Below are positions 46,187 to 54,114 of a DNA stretch of 64,000 nt, in pieces. Within the stretch, counting starts at the first letter, position 1, and each line of letters opens with the position of its first letter. Under the pieces are notes generated by a model. It was given only the letters and a program-made list of their open reading frames with translations, did not search any database and was not told the DNA's origin. Made by a program: the position numbers and the translations under genes. The stretch comes from Xanthocytophaga flava (lineage in GTDB: Bacteria > Bacteroidota > Bacteroidia > Cytophagales > 172606-1), in the NCBI GenBank assembly GCA_030068525.1, contig JASJOS010000002.1, positions 620,001 through 684,000 on the forward strand, in the 5' to 3' direction.

Positions 46187-47725
46187 TTACTTCTGCGTAG
46201 TCTTAAAATACTGATAAGCTTGATAGTCAGTATAATTCCATGATAACCATGAGTAAGTAGGATATTCAGTGATAAAATGCTGAATACGATCTTCCAGGTA
46301 TTGCTTCTTAGTAGAATTATCAAATCGATAGGATTTGTCATCCATACGCTGACTTTCTAGTTCCTTACTTATGCGATTTTTATATTGATCCAATAAAGGA
46401 AGCGTTTTATCCGATCTGCTTAGCAAAAATTCCAGGTCAATACCCATTTTAACATTGGGATGTTGCAGATTATAGGACACAATAAAAACGTCCCAGTTAA
46501 CCAATGTCAATAGAATAAACATTGCGTATGCTGCCCAGCTATTGATTCGTAACAGATAAAAGAAGGACTTTTTCTGACTGATTTTCTGATACAATGTGAA
46601 CAAGCCTACATAGGTAAGTATTAGAAAGACTACAACACCAATACGTTTGTAAGCCAAGCCATACTCATGAATGTAATGATAACAACGCAACAGGACTGAG
46701 AACCCCAGAATACAGTTCTGAATAATCCATAGATAGGAGCTTTGGAGGAGCAGCTTGTTATTTTTGTAGAAGTTAAGACTACGACGAAAATAGAAGAGAA
46801 GAATACCCATAGAAAGCAGAATACTTAGAATCAGCATATAGGTGCCTTCATGAACTAGCTTGGCAAGATTCCCTGCTGTGCTATAATCAAAGTTGAACCA
46901 CAGCCAACGAATGTCGATAATATTTACAATTAGCAATAAGACATTGACAGATATGATTAAGATAAGTGCAGTAGTGTATTCGTTTTTTAAACCTACAAGG
47001 CTAAAATTAATGTGTTGACTTTTTACAAATCGTCTTTGTCGTGTAATTATGTTTGTATGTTTTTGCTCACTTGCAAGAAGTTGTGGATAGTACAAGTAGT
47101 ATAAAAAAGATCCTATCAGGTATGATCCACTTACAATAAATAGAATGCGGACAAATGAGATATTGGCAAATAATTGGTCAAAGAATGTTGCAATAGAATT
47201 AAAGAAACTGTCACTCAGGTCACTGAAAACAGGATTGGCAATTTTGAATATTGAAAAGAAGATGCTGAAAAATACCAGAGGGATAAGCGAGAAGCGCAAT
47301 TGATACAATGACTTACCTGTTTTCGTAGAACTTAGCTTAGACTGTTCAGACCAATGTTTCCACTCACTGATAAAGTTAGGAACTACAGCAAAGAAATTGA
47401 ATACATAACTTGCCAGTGCATTGTAGACAGTTCTGTATTCTCTGACATGGATAAAACCTGCCATTATTAAGAATGAAGTAACATGAGCTAGTTTACTTGT
47501 CAGGGAATTATGCCAGACTACCATGATAAGAGAGAGAATGGTAAATAAGGTAGAGATTCTGACATTTGTAGCTTTCCAACTTTGGGGATAAAAATAGAAT
47601 AGAGCTGCAATCAGAAGTGTAGAAAATAATAATAGATTAATCCCCAACTTTTCTTGCCAGAAAACATAATTATAAATTAATGCTAGCAGACACAAAATGG
47701 TGAGTTTAATAGAAGACGGTTTCAT
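46187..47725 (-). CDS. DUF4153/DUF4173-type polytopic membrane protein (copy 2)
   Basis: This 512-residue paralogue of the preceding gene product has the same helix layout (YNYVFWQEKLGINLLLFSTL; LILIISVNVLLLIVNIIDIRW; C-terminal WLSWNYTDYQAYQYFKTTQK). The C-terminal quarter is the most conserved part. It is tandemly duplicated with 106 bp between the copies. Both probably insert in the inner membrane. It lies 64 bp downstream of another membrane-protein gene and belongs to the same long minus-strand run that leads to xrtN. Confidence 0.85.
   Translation of the reverse strand: MKPSSIKLTILCLLALIYNYVFWQEKLGINLLLFSTLLIAALFYFYPQSWKATNVRISTLFTILSLIMVVWHNSLTSKLAHVTSFLIMAGFIHVREYRTVYNALASYVFNFFAVVPNFISEWKHWSEQSKLSSTKTGKSLYQLRFSLIPLVFFSIFFSIFKIANPVFSDLSDSFFNSIATFFDQLFANISFVRILFIVSGSYLIGSFLYYLYYPQLLASEQKHTNIITRQRRFVKSQHINFSLVGLKNEYTTALILIISVNVLLLIVNIIDIRWLWFNFDYSTAGNLAKLVHEGTYMLILSILLSMGILLFYFRRSLNFYKNNKLLLQSSYLWIIQNCILGFSVLLRCYHYIHEYGLAYKRIGVVVFLILTYVGLFTLYQKISQKKSFFYLLRINSWAAYAMFILLTLVNWDVFIVSYNLQHPNVKMGIDLEFLLSRSDKTLPLLDQYKNRISKELESQRMDDKSYRFDNSTKKQYLEDRIQHFITEYPTYSWLSWNYTDYQAYQYFKTTQK
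46505..46600. repeat. 96-bp exact repeat (copy in second DUF4153-type gene)
   Basis: It is identical to 44857-44952; see that entry. Confidence 0.85.
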
Positions 47726-47789
47726 AGTTATGATATAGTTATATTAGTGTATTGCATTGATGCAGATGAACCTAGATGGTAGGATGATC

Positions 47790-48593
47790 TCAAAGACCTT
47801 CCCATTCATCTGCAAATGTTTCAGAAACTGAGGATACTCTCTTGTTGTTAAAAGGATAATATTTAGGATAGAGTTTTGAGATCTGAGCTTGAGTATTGAA
47901 TAAGTAAAATTTAGCGATACCCCATAGAAAAAGTGCTTCTCCAATACAAAAGACCCACCAGGGATAATAAGTTGGCACATACACAGCTATCTCTGCAAAT
48001 AAAGCAGCTTGTTTGCCTGGAGACCATAATGCAGATAACCCATGGTGTTGTTGGACAAATACCAGATAATCATAAATAAAGCTACCAATTACGATTATAC
48101 AACCTGCCAGCCAAAGCCGAACAGTTTGTCGTGGTATATGAATACTAAATTGGTTATTACTTAACCAGACAACTACCCCTGTAAATAAGATCATGGTCAT
48201 GGCTACCAGGCAAGGGGCTAATACAGGGCCTACCCATGTTACCGGAATCAGAAACAGTACATCCCAGGTAAAAAGAGATTCTGGCCAACCCAAGAGCAGA
48301 TAAAGAAATACATAGTAGAAGATGTCCCACACTGCAAAACTATACAGAAAGAAGGCAAATCGCTGTACTGGAGTTTTGCCTGTGAGCCAACCTATTCCCC
48401 ATAACATAATCATAGTGGCTGCTTCCCGTAAGAACTCGGTCAGTGCAACGTTTGGATGAATAGGAGCTAAGGGGAACTTAAATCCCTCCGGATAATATAT
48501 GACCCGAAGATAAACTACTACTGCTGTTTCCAAAAAGCCCATTGCAATGCTAAAAGCAGTGAGCCAGAGAATATGTTTTGCTGAAATTCTCAT
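47790..48593 (-). CDS. Polytopic membrane protein of unknown function
   Basis: This 267-residue protein has about seven hydrophobic helices (ILWLTAFSIAMGFLETAVVVY, FAVWDIFYYVFLYLLLGWP, VGPVLAPCLVAMTMILFTGV, LWLAGCIIVIGSFIYDYLVF) and a short cytosolic tail ending ADEWEGL. I do not recognise a family name. It starts 7 bp after the end of the 162-residue gene, so the two are co-translated from one transcript that probably begins at the operator at 49105. Confidence 0.75.
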   Translation of the reverse strand: MRISAKHILWLTAFSIAMGFLETAVVVYLRVIYYPEGFKFPLAPIHPNVALTEFLREAATMIMLWGIGWLTGKTPVQRFAFFLYSFAVWDIFYYVFLYLLLGWPESLFTWDVLFLIPVTWVGPVLAPCLVAMTMILFTGVVVWLSNNQFSIHIPRQTVRLWLAGCIIVIGSFIYDYLVFVQQHHGLSALWSPGKQAALFAEIAVYVPTYYPWWVFCIGEALFLWGIAKFYLFNTQAQISKLYPKYYPFNNKRVSSVSETFADEWEGL

Positions 48594-48600
48594 AGACAGA

Positions 48601-49089
48601 TTATTTTGTTTGAGTTGAGTATAAAAGTTCTTTTTGTACAGATTTTAAGTCATTAGGGAGTAATTGGCAGAAATCAATGGCACTTATATTGGTGGAAGTT
48701 TGATAGCCTCGTAAAATATCTTTATAGAATACACACCATTGATCAGGCATTAGAATAAAACCAAGGCACACTGCAAATACTACGGAAAATATTGCATGAC
48801 CATTGCCCAGCATAAAACATTGTAGTTGAACTTCTCCTTCTGCTGTCATCTCGTAATCAAGGAGAATATGTTTTGCATCATGGGATTCATAATGTGGTAT
48901 TAATGTAAAATTATATGTATCCAGCACCTGTGCTATTTTATATCCAAAACTTTCAGGAGGATATACCCGCATAGCTTCCAGGCCAATATCCCATTTTAAT
49001 GGTTCTGAAAATCGCCAGACAAAAGGTTTTGCGTATTCGATAATGCTTACTAGTAGCCATGATCTGAACCTTCGGTAAATACTAAACAT
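48601..49089 (-). CDS. Hypothetical protein behind the operator site
   Basis: I do not recognise this 162-residue protein. It has a basic N-terminus (FSIYRRFRSWLLVSI) and one central hydrophobic segment (HAIFSVVFAVCLGFILMPD), and the region between them contains GYKIAQVLDTYNFTLIPHYES. The ATG lies only 15 bp from the end of a perfect ACTTTG-N5-CAAAGT inverted repeat, so it appears to be the first gene of an operon repressed by the adjacent winged-helix regulator. Confidence 0.7.
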   Translation of the reverse strand: MFSIYRRFRSWLLVSIIEYAKPFVWRFSEPLKWDIGLEAMRVYPPESFGYKIAQVLDTYNFTLIPHYESHDAKHILLDYEMTAEGEVQLQCFMLGNGHAIFSVVFAVCLGFILMPDQWCVFYKDILRGYQTSTNISAIDFCQLLPNDLKSVQKELLYSTQTK

Positions 49090-49104
49090 TGTTGTTGTTA
49101 AAGT

Positions 49105-49121
49105 ACTTTGAATTTCAAAGT
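49105..49121. promoter_or_regulatory. Operator: ACTTTG-N5-CAAAGT inverted repeat
   Basis: A perfect 6+6 inverted repeat (ACTTTG AATTT CAAAGT) lies 16 bp upstream of the 162-residue gene and between it and the winged-helix regulator gene. An identical-architecture site precedes the 207-residue gene. Confidence 0.7.
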
Positions 49122-49136
49122 GAATGGGTAAAAAAA

Positions 49137-49436
49137 TTATAAGTTGCTTTTAATCAGCGTTTCCAAAGCTTTTAAATGTTCATTGAAAGCTTTTTTCCCT
49201 TCTTCAGTTGCTTGATATGTTGTGTTAGGTTTCCGACCTACAAATTGTTTCTGGACAGCAATGTAACTTTGTTCTTCCAGAGCCCGCAAGTGACTGGCAA
49301 GATTACCATCTGTCAGATTCAATAGCTCTTTCAAACTATTAAAATCCATTTGATCATTTACCATCAATACCGACATAATCCCTAACCGGGCCTTGCTTTC
49401 AAATGCTTTATTTAGATTTTCCAGTAATTCTTTCAC
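49137..49436 (-). CDS. Winged-helix transcriptional regulator (HTH_34/MarR-ArsR-like)
   Basis: This 99-residue single-domain DNA-binding protein contains SKARLGIMSVLMVNDQMDFN, SLKELLNLTDGNLASHLRALEEQSYIAV and GRKPNTTYQATEEGKKAFNEH. The recognition helix is NLASHLRAL, and the wing contains GRKPNTTYQ. It belongs to the small winged-helix group common in Bacteroidota beside membrane-protein genes. The start codon is GTG at 49436 and overlaps an ACTTTG half-site, which suggests autoregulation. It lies 47 bp upstream of the operator-controlled gene. Confidence 0.9.
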   Translation of the reverse strand: MKELLENLNKAFESKARLGIMSVLMVNDQMDFNSLKELLNLTDGNLASHLRALEEQSYIAVQKQFVGRKPNTTYQATEEGKKAFNEHLKALETLIKSNL

Positions 49437-49965
49437 TTTGCTTTGAATTTATCGTGATCTGCTCCTGCCATTGTAAAAGTATTGTTAAAAATGCAATTTT
49501 TATAGCTTTTCATAAGCAAGAACAGAAGCTGGTATACTTTCGGTTTCTAATTGCGTGTGTTCAGACCGATTATTTTTCACTTTCGATACTATTGCTTCCA
49601 GAAGTAGCAGCAGCATGTTATTTAATCCAGGTATTTTAATGAAAAAGTTTCACAGGGTTCAAACTTTTTCTATCTACCTGTATAGGTGAAATGTTTGATT
49701 TTATGTTTCAGGTTTTCATATTACTAACTGTAAAACTTTCAGTAGGACCAATCATAGCCTGCTTTCAATTCTTCTACTGTTGGTTAACAGTTTTGTATAC
49801 AACTTGGCGGATATCATACCTGTCTCATTTTTTACTTTTTCTTTGCCCGACTTTTTCCATATCTACATACAATTTTGTTTCTGAATACGAAGTGAGAGAC
49901 GAAAGAATAACTTTGACTTTCATATGGCATATATAGATAATAGATGATAGGAAATGAGAAAGTCA
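49437..49965. other. Gene-free region between two minus-strand genes
   Basis: This 529-bp region contains a 10-bp perfect inverted repeat at 49641-49670 and, at its left edge, an ACTTTG half-site overlapping the regulator start. The small reading frames in it do not resemble genes. Confidence 0.5.
49641..49670. terminator. Possible terminator hairpin
   Basis: GAAAAAGTTT pairs perfectly with AAACTTTTTC around a 10-nt loop, so the same symmetric structure forms on either strand. It lies about 300 bp downstream of the 207-residue gene. Confidence 0.4.
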
Positions 49966-50589
49966 CTACTTTTCATACTTCCGATACATGACTATGCCAT
50001 AGATAATGTGTAAGACTCCAAAACCAATTGCCCAGAAAAGAAGACCATACCCAATAAAAAACGTGGCAATCAAACCAAGAATAATTTCACAGATTCCAAG
50101 ATAGCGTATATCATGAAGTGTGTATTTGCTCCCATTTATTAAAGCCAGCCCATAAAAAACCAGCATGCTGGGAGCAATAATGCCAATGTAACCCTGATAA
50201 AGAAACGCCAGACAAAACACTCCTCCTGTCACTAAAGGAATCATCATGTTGATAGTCAGTCGCTGAGCTGTTTTACTCCAGATTGCCTGACCTTTCCTTC
50301 TGGCCTGACGAACGGTGAAAATCATTGCTACAACGAAAGACAAAAATAAAGTTATCACCGCATCCAATACAAGCAGCCATAATACCTGTGTATGATCCAG
50401 TGCCGCCCGATAATCGGTATAGAAAAAAGAATCGGACTGTAGGATAACAAAGGCTGCTGCTGCTCCAAATAACGCAAAAATACCTGCAGAAACCCCTGAT
50501 AAGCCGCTTAATGAAATAAATCGGGATGACTTTTCCATCAGGTCCCGGATTTCGTGTAGTGTGTCTAAATGATCTTTGGGTTGATTCAT
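49966..50589 (-). CDS. Four- to six-helix membrane protein paired with the winged-helix regulator
   Basis: This 207-residue protein has a short cytosolic N-terminus (MNQPKDHLDTLHEIRDLMEK) and about six hydrophobic helices (FALFGAAAAFVILQ, LWLLVLDAVITLFLSFVVA, MMIPLVTGGVFCLAFLYQGY, ILGLIATFFIGYGLLFWAIG). Proteins of this type with an N-terminal LHEIRDLMEKSSRF motif commonly precede small winged-helix regulators in Bacteroidota. Its ATG follows a perfect ACTTTG-N5-CAAAGT operator by 8 bp, so it probably belongs to the same regulon as the XrtN-locus run. Confidence 0.8.
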   Translation of the reverse strand: MNQPKDHLDTLHEIRDLMEKSSRFISLSGLSGVSAGIFALFGAAAAFVILQSDSFFYTDYRAALDHTQVLWLLVLDAVITLFLSFVVAMIFTVRQARRKGQAIWSKTAQRLTINMMIPLVTGGVFCLAFLYQGYIGIIAPSMLVFYGLALINGSKYTLHDIRYLGICEIILGLIATFFIGYGLLFWAIGFGVLHIIYGIVMYRKYEK

Positions 50590-50597
50590 ATAAAAGT

Positions 50598-50614
50598 ACT
50601 TTGTAATGCAAAGT
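50598..50614. promoter_or_regulatory. Operator: ACTTTG-N5-CAAAGT inverted repeat
   Basis: ACTTTG TAATG CAAAGT is a perfect inverted repeat 8 bp upstream of the 207-residue gene start. It shares the flanking AAGT with the site at 49105. Confidence 0.7.
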
Positions 50615-51100
50615 AATGCGAATGAAAATTAATTTCCAACAGCCTTTTAAAATTTTTCGTCGAAAAACTAAATGTTTGTCTTTGGTCTGAATGGCAGATA
50701 TATCTATACTGGATTTTAAGTTTCACTTCGACTGTATTAGCCAACCTTTTTAGCGATACAAGTGACTAGCGTTGTAATTAATCTTGTTCTGCGACTGAAA
50801 CTTTGGTCATGCTGACAACTATTTGAACTATGGTCAAAGTGGCAATAGATAGCTGAGTGATTGGGCAACTATTTAGCAAGCGAAGTAAAAAAAGTTCGAA
50901 TAGCTTTACAAATGACTGGAACTTTGTGCACATTTGGTTTTGACCATACTTTTGGTTGCATTTCAGAAATATTCGAACTCTGTTCACTTTTATCTTTGAC
51001 TGAAAGTATGGTCATTTTACAGAATAACTGAACTTCAAGTTGCAATTAAAACATATTTGAATACCAGTCAGATTATTTACTGAGGAGAGTTTCTATAAGC

Positions 51101-51141
51101 AAAACAGCGTCCACGTTTTTTAGGAAAACACAGACGCTGTT
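51101..51141 (-). terminator. pdxJ terminator
   Basis: AACAGCGTC (51103-51111) pairs with GACGCTGTT (51133-51141); on the minus strand the stem is followed by TTTTGC. It lies downstream of the pdxJ stop codon. Confidence 0.7.
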
Positions 51142-51197
51142 CTTGTTAGCTTTTCAGATAAAATGAAGTTATGCCTGGAATTTGGAATGATTCATAT

Positions 51198-51911
51198 TTA
51201 ACGTAATTCTTTGAGATACATCTGAATTGTATTTTCTAAACCAAAGTATAATGCATCACAAACAAGTGCGTGACCAATAGATACTTCTTGTAAATTAGGA
51301 AGATATTCTTTAAGATAATGTAAATTATTGAGATCTAGATCATGACCTGCATTTAATCCTAAACCAACTTCTGCTGCAACCCGGGCTGCGTGTGCAAATG
51401 GTAATACTGCTTCTTCACGGTTGATCTGGTAGTGGGTTGCATAACTTTCCGTATAGAGTTCGATTCGATCTGTACCTGTGTGTGAAGCTCCTTCTACCAT
51501 TTTTTCTATGGGATCTACAAAAATAGAGGTGCGAATACCATAGCTTTTTAATTCTGCTATAATATCCTGAAGCATACTTCTATGCTGGATAGTGTCCCAG
51601 CCAAAACTGGAAGTTATTGCCTCTGGAGGATCAGGTACTAATGTTGCCTGAGTTGGACGTACTCGTTTAACCAACTCTATATATCTGGCATCCGGATAAC
51701 CTTCAATATTAAACTCTGTGGTGACTATTTCTTTTAGCTCAATAACATCCTGATATCGAATATGGCGTTCATCTGGACGTGGATGTACTGTAATTCCCTG
51801 GGCTCCGAATCTTTCGCAATCCTGTGCAACCCGAATTACATTGGGGTTATTTCCCCCTCGGGAATTGCGCAGTGTGGCAATTTTATTAATATTAACAGAT
51901 AACTTGGTCAT
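51198..51911 (-). CDS. pdxJ: Pyridoxine 5'-phosphate synthase
   Basis: PdxJ condenses 1-deoxy-D-xylulose 5-phosphate with 3-amino-2-oxopropyl phosphate to make pyridoxine 5'-phosphate in the DXP-dependent vitamin B6 pathway. The 237-residue length is normal. The TIM barrel is recognisable by LSVNINKIATLRNSRGG, GITVHPRPDERHIRYQDV, TLVPDPPEAITSSFGWD, GLGLNAGHDLDLNNL and VSIGHALVCDALYFGLE. It is cytosolic. The gene appears monocistronic with its own terminator. Confidence 0.95.
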   Translation of the reverse strand: MTKLSVNINKIATLRNSRGGNNPNVIRVAQDCERFGAQGITVHPRPDERHIRYQDVIELKEIVTTEFNIEGYPDARYIELVKRVRPTQATLVPDPPEAITSSFGWDTIQHRSMLQDIIAELKSYGIRTSIFVDPIEKMVEGASHTGTDRIELYTESYATHYQINREEAVLPFAHAARVAAEVGLGLNAGHDLDLNNLHYLKEYLPNLQEVSIGHALVCDALYFGLENTIQMYLKELR

Positions 51912-52045
51912 TGGCTGTAAGGACTAATCTAGTTTTGATTCAATAAGTGCTCAAAGTAAAGGCTATTTGGGAATACTATCAATCAAAACTTTGCATTCTA
52001 AATATTGGTAATACTTGATAGTTAATTTATGTATGCGTATCTATC

Positions 52046-52321
52046 TTAATACTCCGCAAAACTGGAATCTGCATAACACCAAAGCCATTGTTCACCTGGC
52101 TCTGCTGAAATAACCACAGGATGACCTGTTCGGTAGAAATGTTTGGTAGCATGTTTATTAGGTGATGAATCACAACATAATGTAACTCCACACGTTTGAC
52201 AGGTACGTAAATGCAGCCATGTACTACCTGACTGGATACATTCTTCACATACATACTCTTTAGCAAGTTTTAATTCTTTAACATCCAGAATATGTTGACA
52301 GGCAATTGGTTCGGTAGACAT
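52046..52321 (-). CDS. UBP-type zinc finger protein
   Basis: This 91-residue protein is a single ZnF-UBP domain: CQHI at the start, VCEECIQSGSTWLHLRTC, QTCGVTLCCDSSPNKHATKH and HPVVISAEPGEQWLWCYAD supply the Cys/His zinc ligands and the Trp/aromatic pocket. In eukaryotes this fold binds free ubiquitin C-termini; in bacteria its partner is unknown. It directly follows the receiver-thioredoxin-reductase gene (38-bp gap), forming a trio with the upstream kinase that recurs in bacteria and suggests one redox-signalling unit. Confidence 0.9.
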   Translation of the reverse strand: MSTEPIACQHILDVKELKLAKEYVCEECIQSGSTWLHLRTCQTCGVTLCCDSSPNKHATKHFYRTGHPVVISAEPGEQWLWCYADSSFAEY

Positions 52322-52359
52322 ACAATAAAAATTAGATATAAAACAAAAGTATGCGACAA

Positions 52360-54021
52360 TTAGATTTCTGACAGATACTTGTGTACAAAACTGATAGCCA
52401 TCGCACCCTCGCCTACAGCAGATGCAACACGGTTCATTGCTGTTGCCCTAACATCACCTGATGCAAATATACCTGGTACACATGTTTCCAGTGGATACGG
52501 TTCACGTTCCAATTTCCAGGACTTCTTAAAATTAGGGTAAAGAAATAAATTACGGCCTGTCTCTATGAATCCACGAGGGTCTTTGAACAAATTGATAGGC
52601 ATCCAGTCTGTGAAGGGTTTTGCTCCAATAAAAATAAACAGGGAATCAGCCTGTAATGTTTGAATGTTACCGGAGTTTAGCTCTTTTATATCTAGTTCCT
52701 GAAGATGTCCGTTTCCTCTGGCCTCTACAATTTCAGAACAAGGTAGTAACCGGATATTTGGTGTGTCCTTGATCTGATCAATCAGATAGTGAGACATAGT
52801 TTCGGTTAGATCAGGACGGCGAATGACAATATAAACGGTTTTGGCATATTGAGATAAGTACATCGCTCCTTGTCCTGCAGAGTTGCCTCCTCCTACAACA
52901 AAAACTTCCCGATCTCTGCATCCGTTGGCTTCTGTAGTTGCTGCTCCATAGTATACTCCTGCTCCGGTAAAGTCTGAAACCCCTTTGGTATCAAGTTTAC
53001 GATAATCTACTCCTGTCGCAATAATCAGACTCCTTGTATTGATTTTCGCTCCAGTTGAGAGAGTTAGTATTTTATAATTATCCTGCAACTCAATATCAAC
53101 TACTTCTGCCGGAGAGAGAAATTCGACACCAAAGCGTGTTGCCTGAGTTATTGCTCTACGTGAAAGATCCGAACCACTGAGACCTGAAGGAAAGCCTAGA
53201 TAATTTTCTATGCGTGAACTTGTACCTGCTTGGCCACCAGGTGCTCGTTTTTCAATAAGCAATGTCTTGAGTCCTTCAGATCCTCCATAGACAGCAGCAG
53301 ATAATCCGGCGGGTCCCGCTCCAATAATGACGACATCATATAACTCAGCTGAAGCATGAGGTTTTAAACCTAGTCTTTCAGCTATTTCTGTTACAGAAGG
53401 ATCTTTAAGATAAGCGCCATCTTCAAGTAAGATAACCGGAAGTTCTTTCATATCAATGGAATAGTTGGCCAGTAGTTCTTTGGCTTTGTCACTGGTTTCG
53501 ATATCCATCCATTGATAGGGAAATAAATTACCTGAAAGAAAATCTTTTATTTCATGTGATTTTGGTGAAAACTGAAACCCGATAACACGTAAACCTTCAT
53601 AATCAGGAGTATAATTGTTTTGCCAAGCCTCCAGTAGATCGTTTAATACCGGAAACATCTTTTCTTCAGGTGGATCCCAAGGTTTCATCAGGTAGTAGTC
53701 CAATTGTACATCATTGATTGCCTTAATAGCTGCATCCGTATCTGAATAGGCAGTTAGAAGGACCCTCTTGGCTTCTGGAAATTCTTTTTTTGCTTTACTC
53801 AGATAGTCAACCCCCAGCATTTCAGGCATACGCTGGTCAGAGATTAACATAGCTACGGTCTCATTTTTCTTTTTTAATTCTTTGAGTGCATTAAGTGCCT
53901 CACTGGCAGATTCTGTGCTGAGAATTTTATACTCTTTTCTATACGTGCTGCGTAAATCGCGCGAAAGAGCCCGTAACACCTGAGGGTCATCGTCGACAGC
54001 TATAATAATGGGTTGTTTCAT
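52360..54021 (-). CDS. Response-regulator receiver fused to thioredoxin reductase-like flavoprotein
   Basis: This 553-residue fusion has a receiver domain (about 1-130; acidic pocket DDD at 10-12 and phospho-acceptor Asp62 in LISDQRMPEM). A thioredoxin/glutaredoxin-like segment follows (about 140-220), then a TrxR-like FAD/NAD(P)H domain with VVIIGAGPAGLSAAVYGG (about 230) and VFVVGGGNSAGQGAMYLSQY (about 372) and ending IFASGDVRATAMNRVASAVG. The redox CxxC of thioredoxin reductase is replaced (YYGAATTEA), so electrons cannot follow the classic route. It is probably a signal-controlled flavin oxidoreductase. The neighbouring kinase (93-bp gap upstream) should phosphorylate it. Confidence 0.92.
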   Translation of the reverse strand: MKQPIIIAVDDDPQVLRALSRDLRSTYRKEYKILSTESASEALNALKELKKKNETVAMLISDQRMPEMLGVDYLSKAKKEFPEAKRVLLTAYSDTDAAIKAINDVQLDYYLMKPWDPPEEKMFPVLNDLLEAWQNNYTPDYEGLRVIGFQFSPKSHEIKDFLSGNLFPYQWMDIETSDKAKELLANYSIDMKELPVILLEDGAYLKDPSVTEIAERLGLKPHASAELYDVVIIGAGPAGLSAAVYGGSEGLKTLLIEKRAPGGQAGTSSRIENYLGFPSGLSGSDLSRRAITQATRFGVEFLSPAEVVDIELQDNYKILTLSTGAKINTRSLIIATGVDYRKLDTKGVSDFTGAGVYYGAATTEANGCRDREVFVVGGGNSAGQGAMYLSQYAKTVYIVIRRPDLTETMSHYLIDQIKDTPNIRLLPCSEIVEARGNGHLQELDIKELNSGNIQTLQADSLFIFIGAKPFTDWMPINLFKDPRGFIETGRNLFLYPNFKKSWKLEREPYPLETCVPGIFASGDVRATAMNRVASAVGEGAMAISFVHKYLSEI

Positions 54022-54114
54022 TTCGATGTTCTAAGTGGGTGAATATGTGATGTATGGTTCTCTAAAAATTGTTTCGTAAAGAAATAGAGAAACAGAAGAG
54101 ATAAAGTTATACAA

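Larger units (their letters stand above)
50590..51197. other. Gene-free region with degenerate repeats
   Basis: This 608-bp stretch holds the operator of the 207-residue gene, a pair of degenerate 37-nt direct repeats (50793-50829 and 50998-51034, 26 of 37 identical), an inverted repeat GACCATACTTT/AAAGTATGGTC (50942-50952, 51003-51013) and the pdxJ terminator. No gene is recognisable. Confidence 0.55.

Noticed and set aside
49403-49936. Small plus-strand reading frames in the intergenic region next to the regulator.
   Set aside because: They start inside the regulator gene or lack recognisable content, and have no ribosome-binding or codon-use support.
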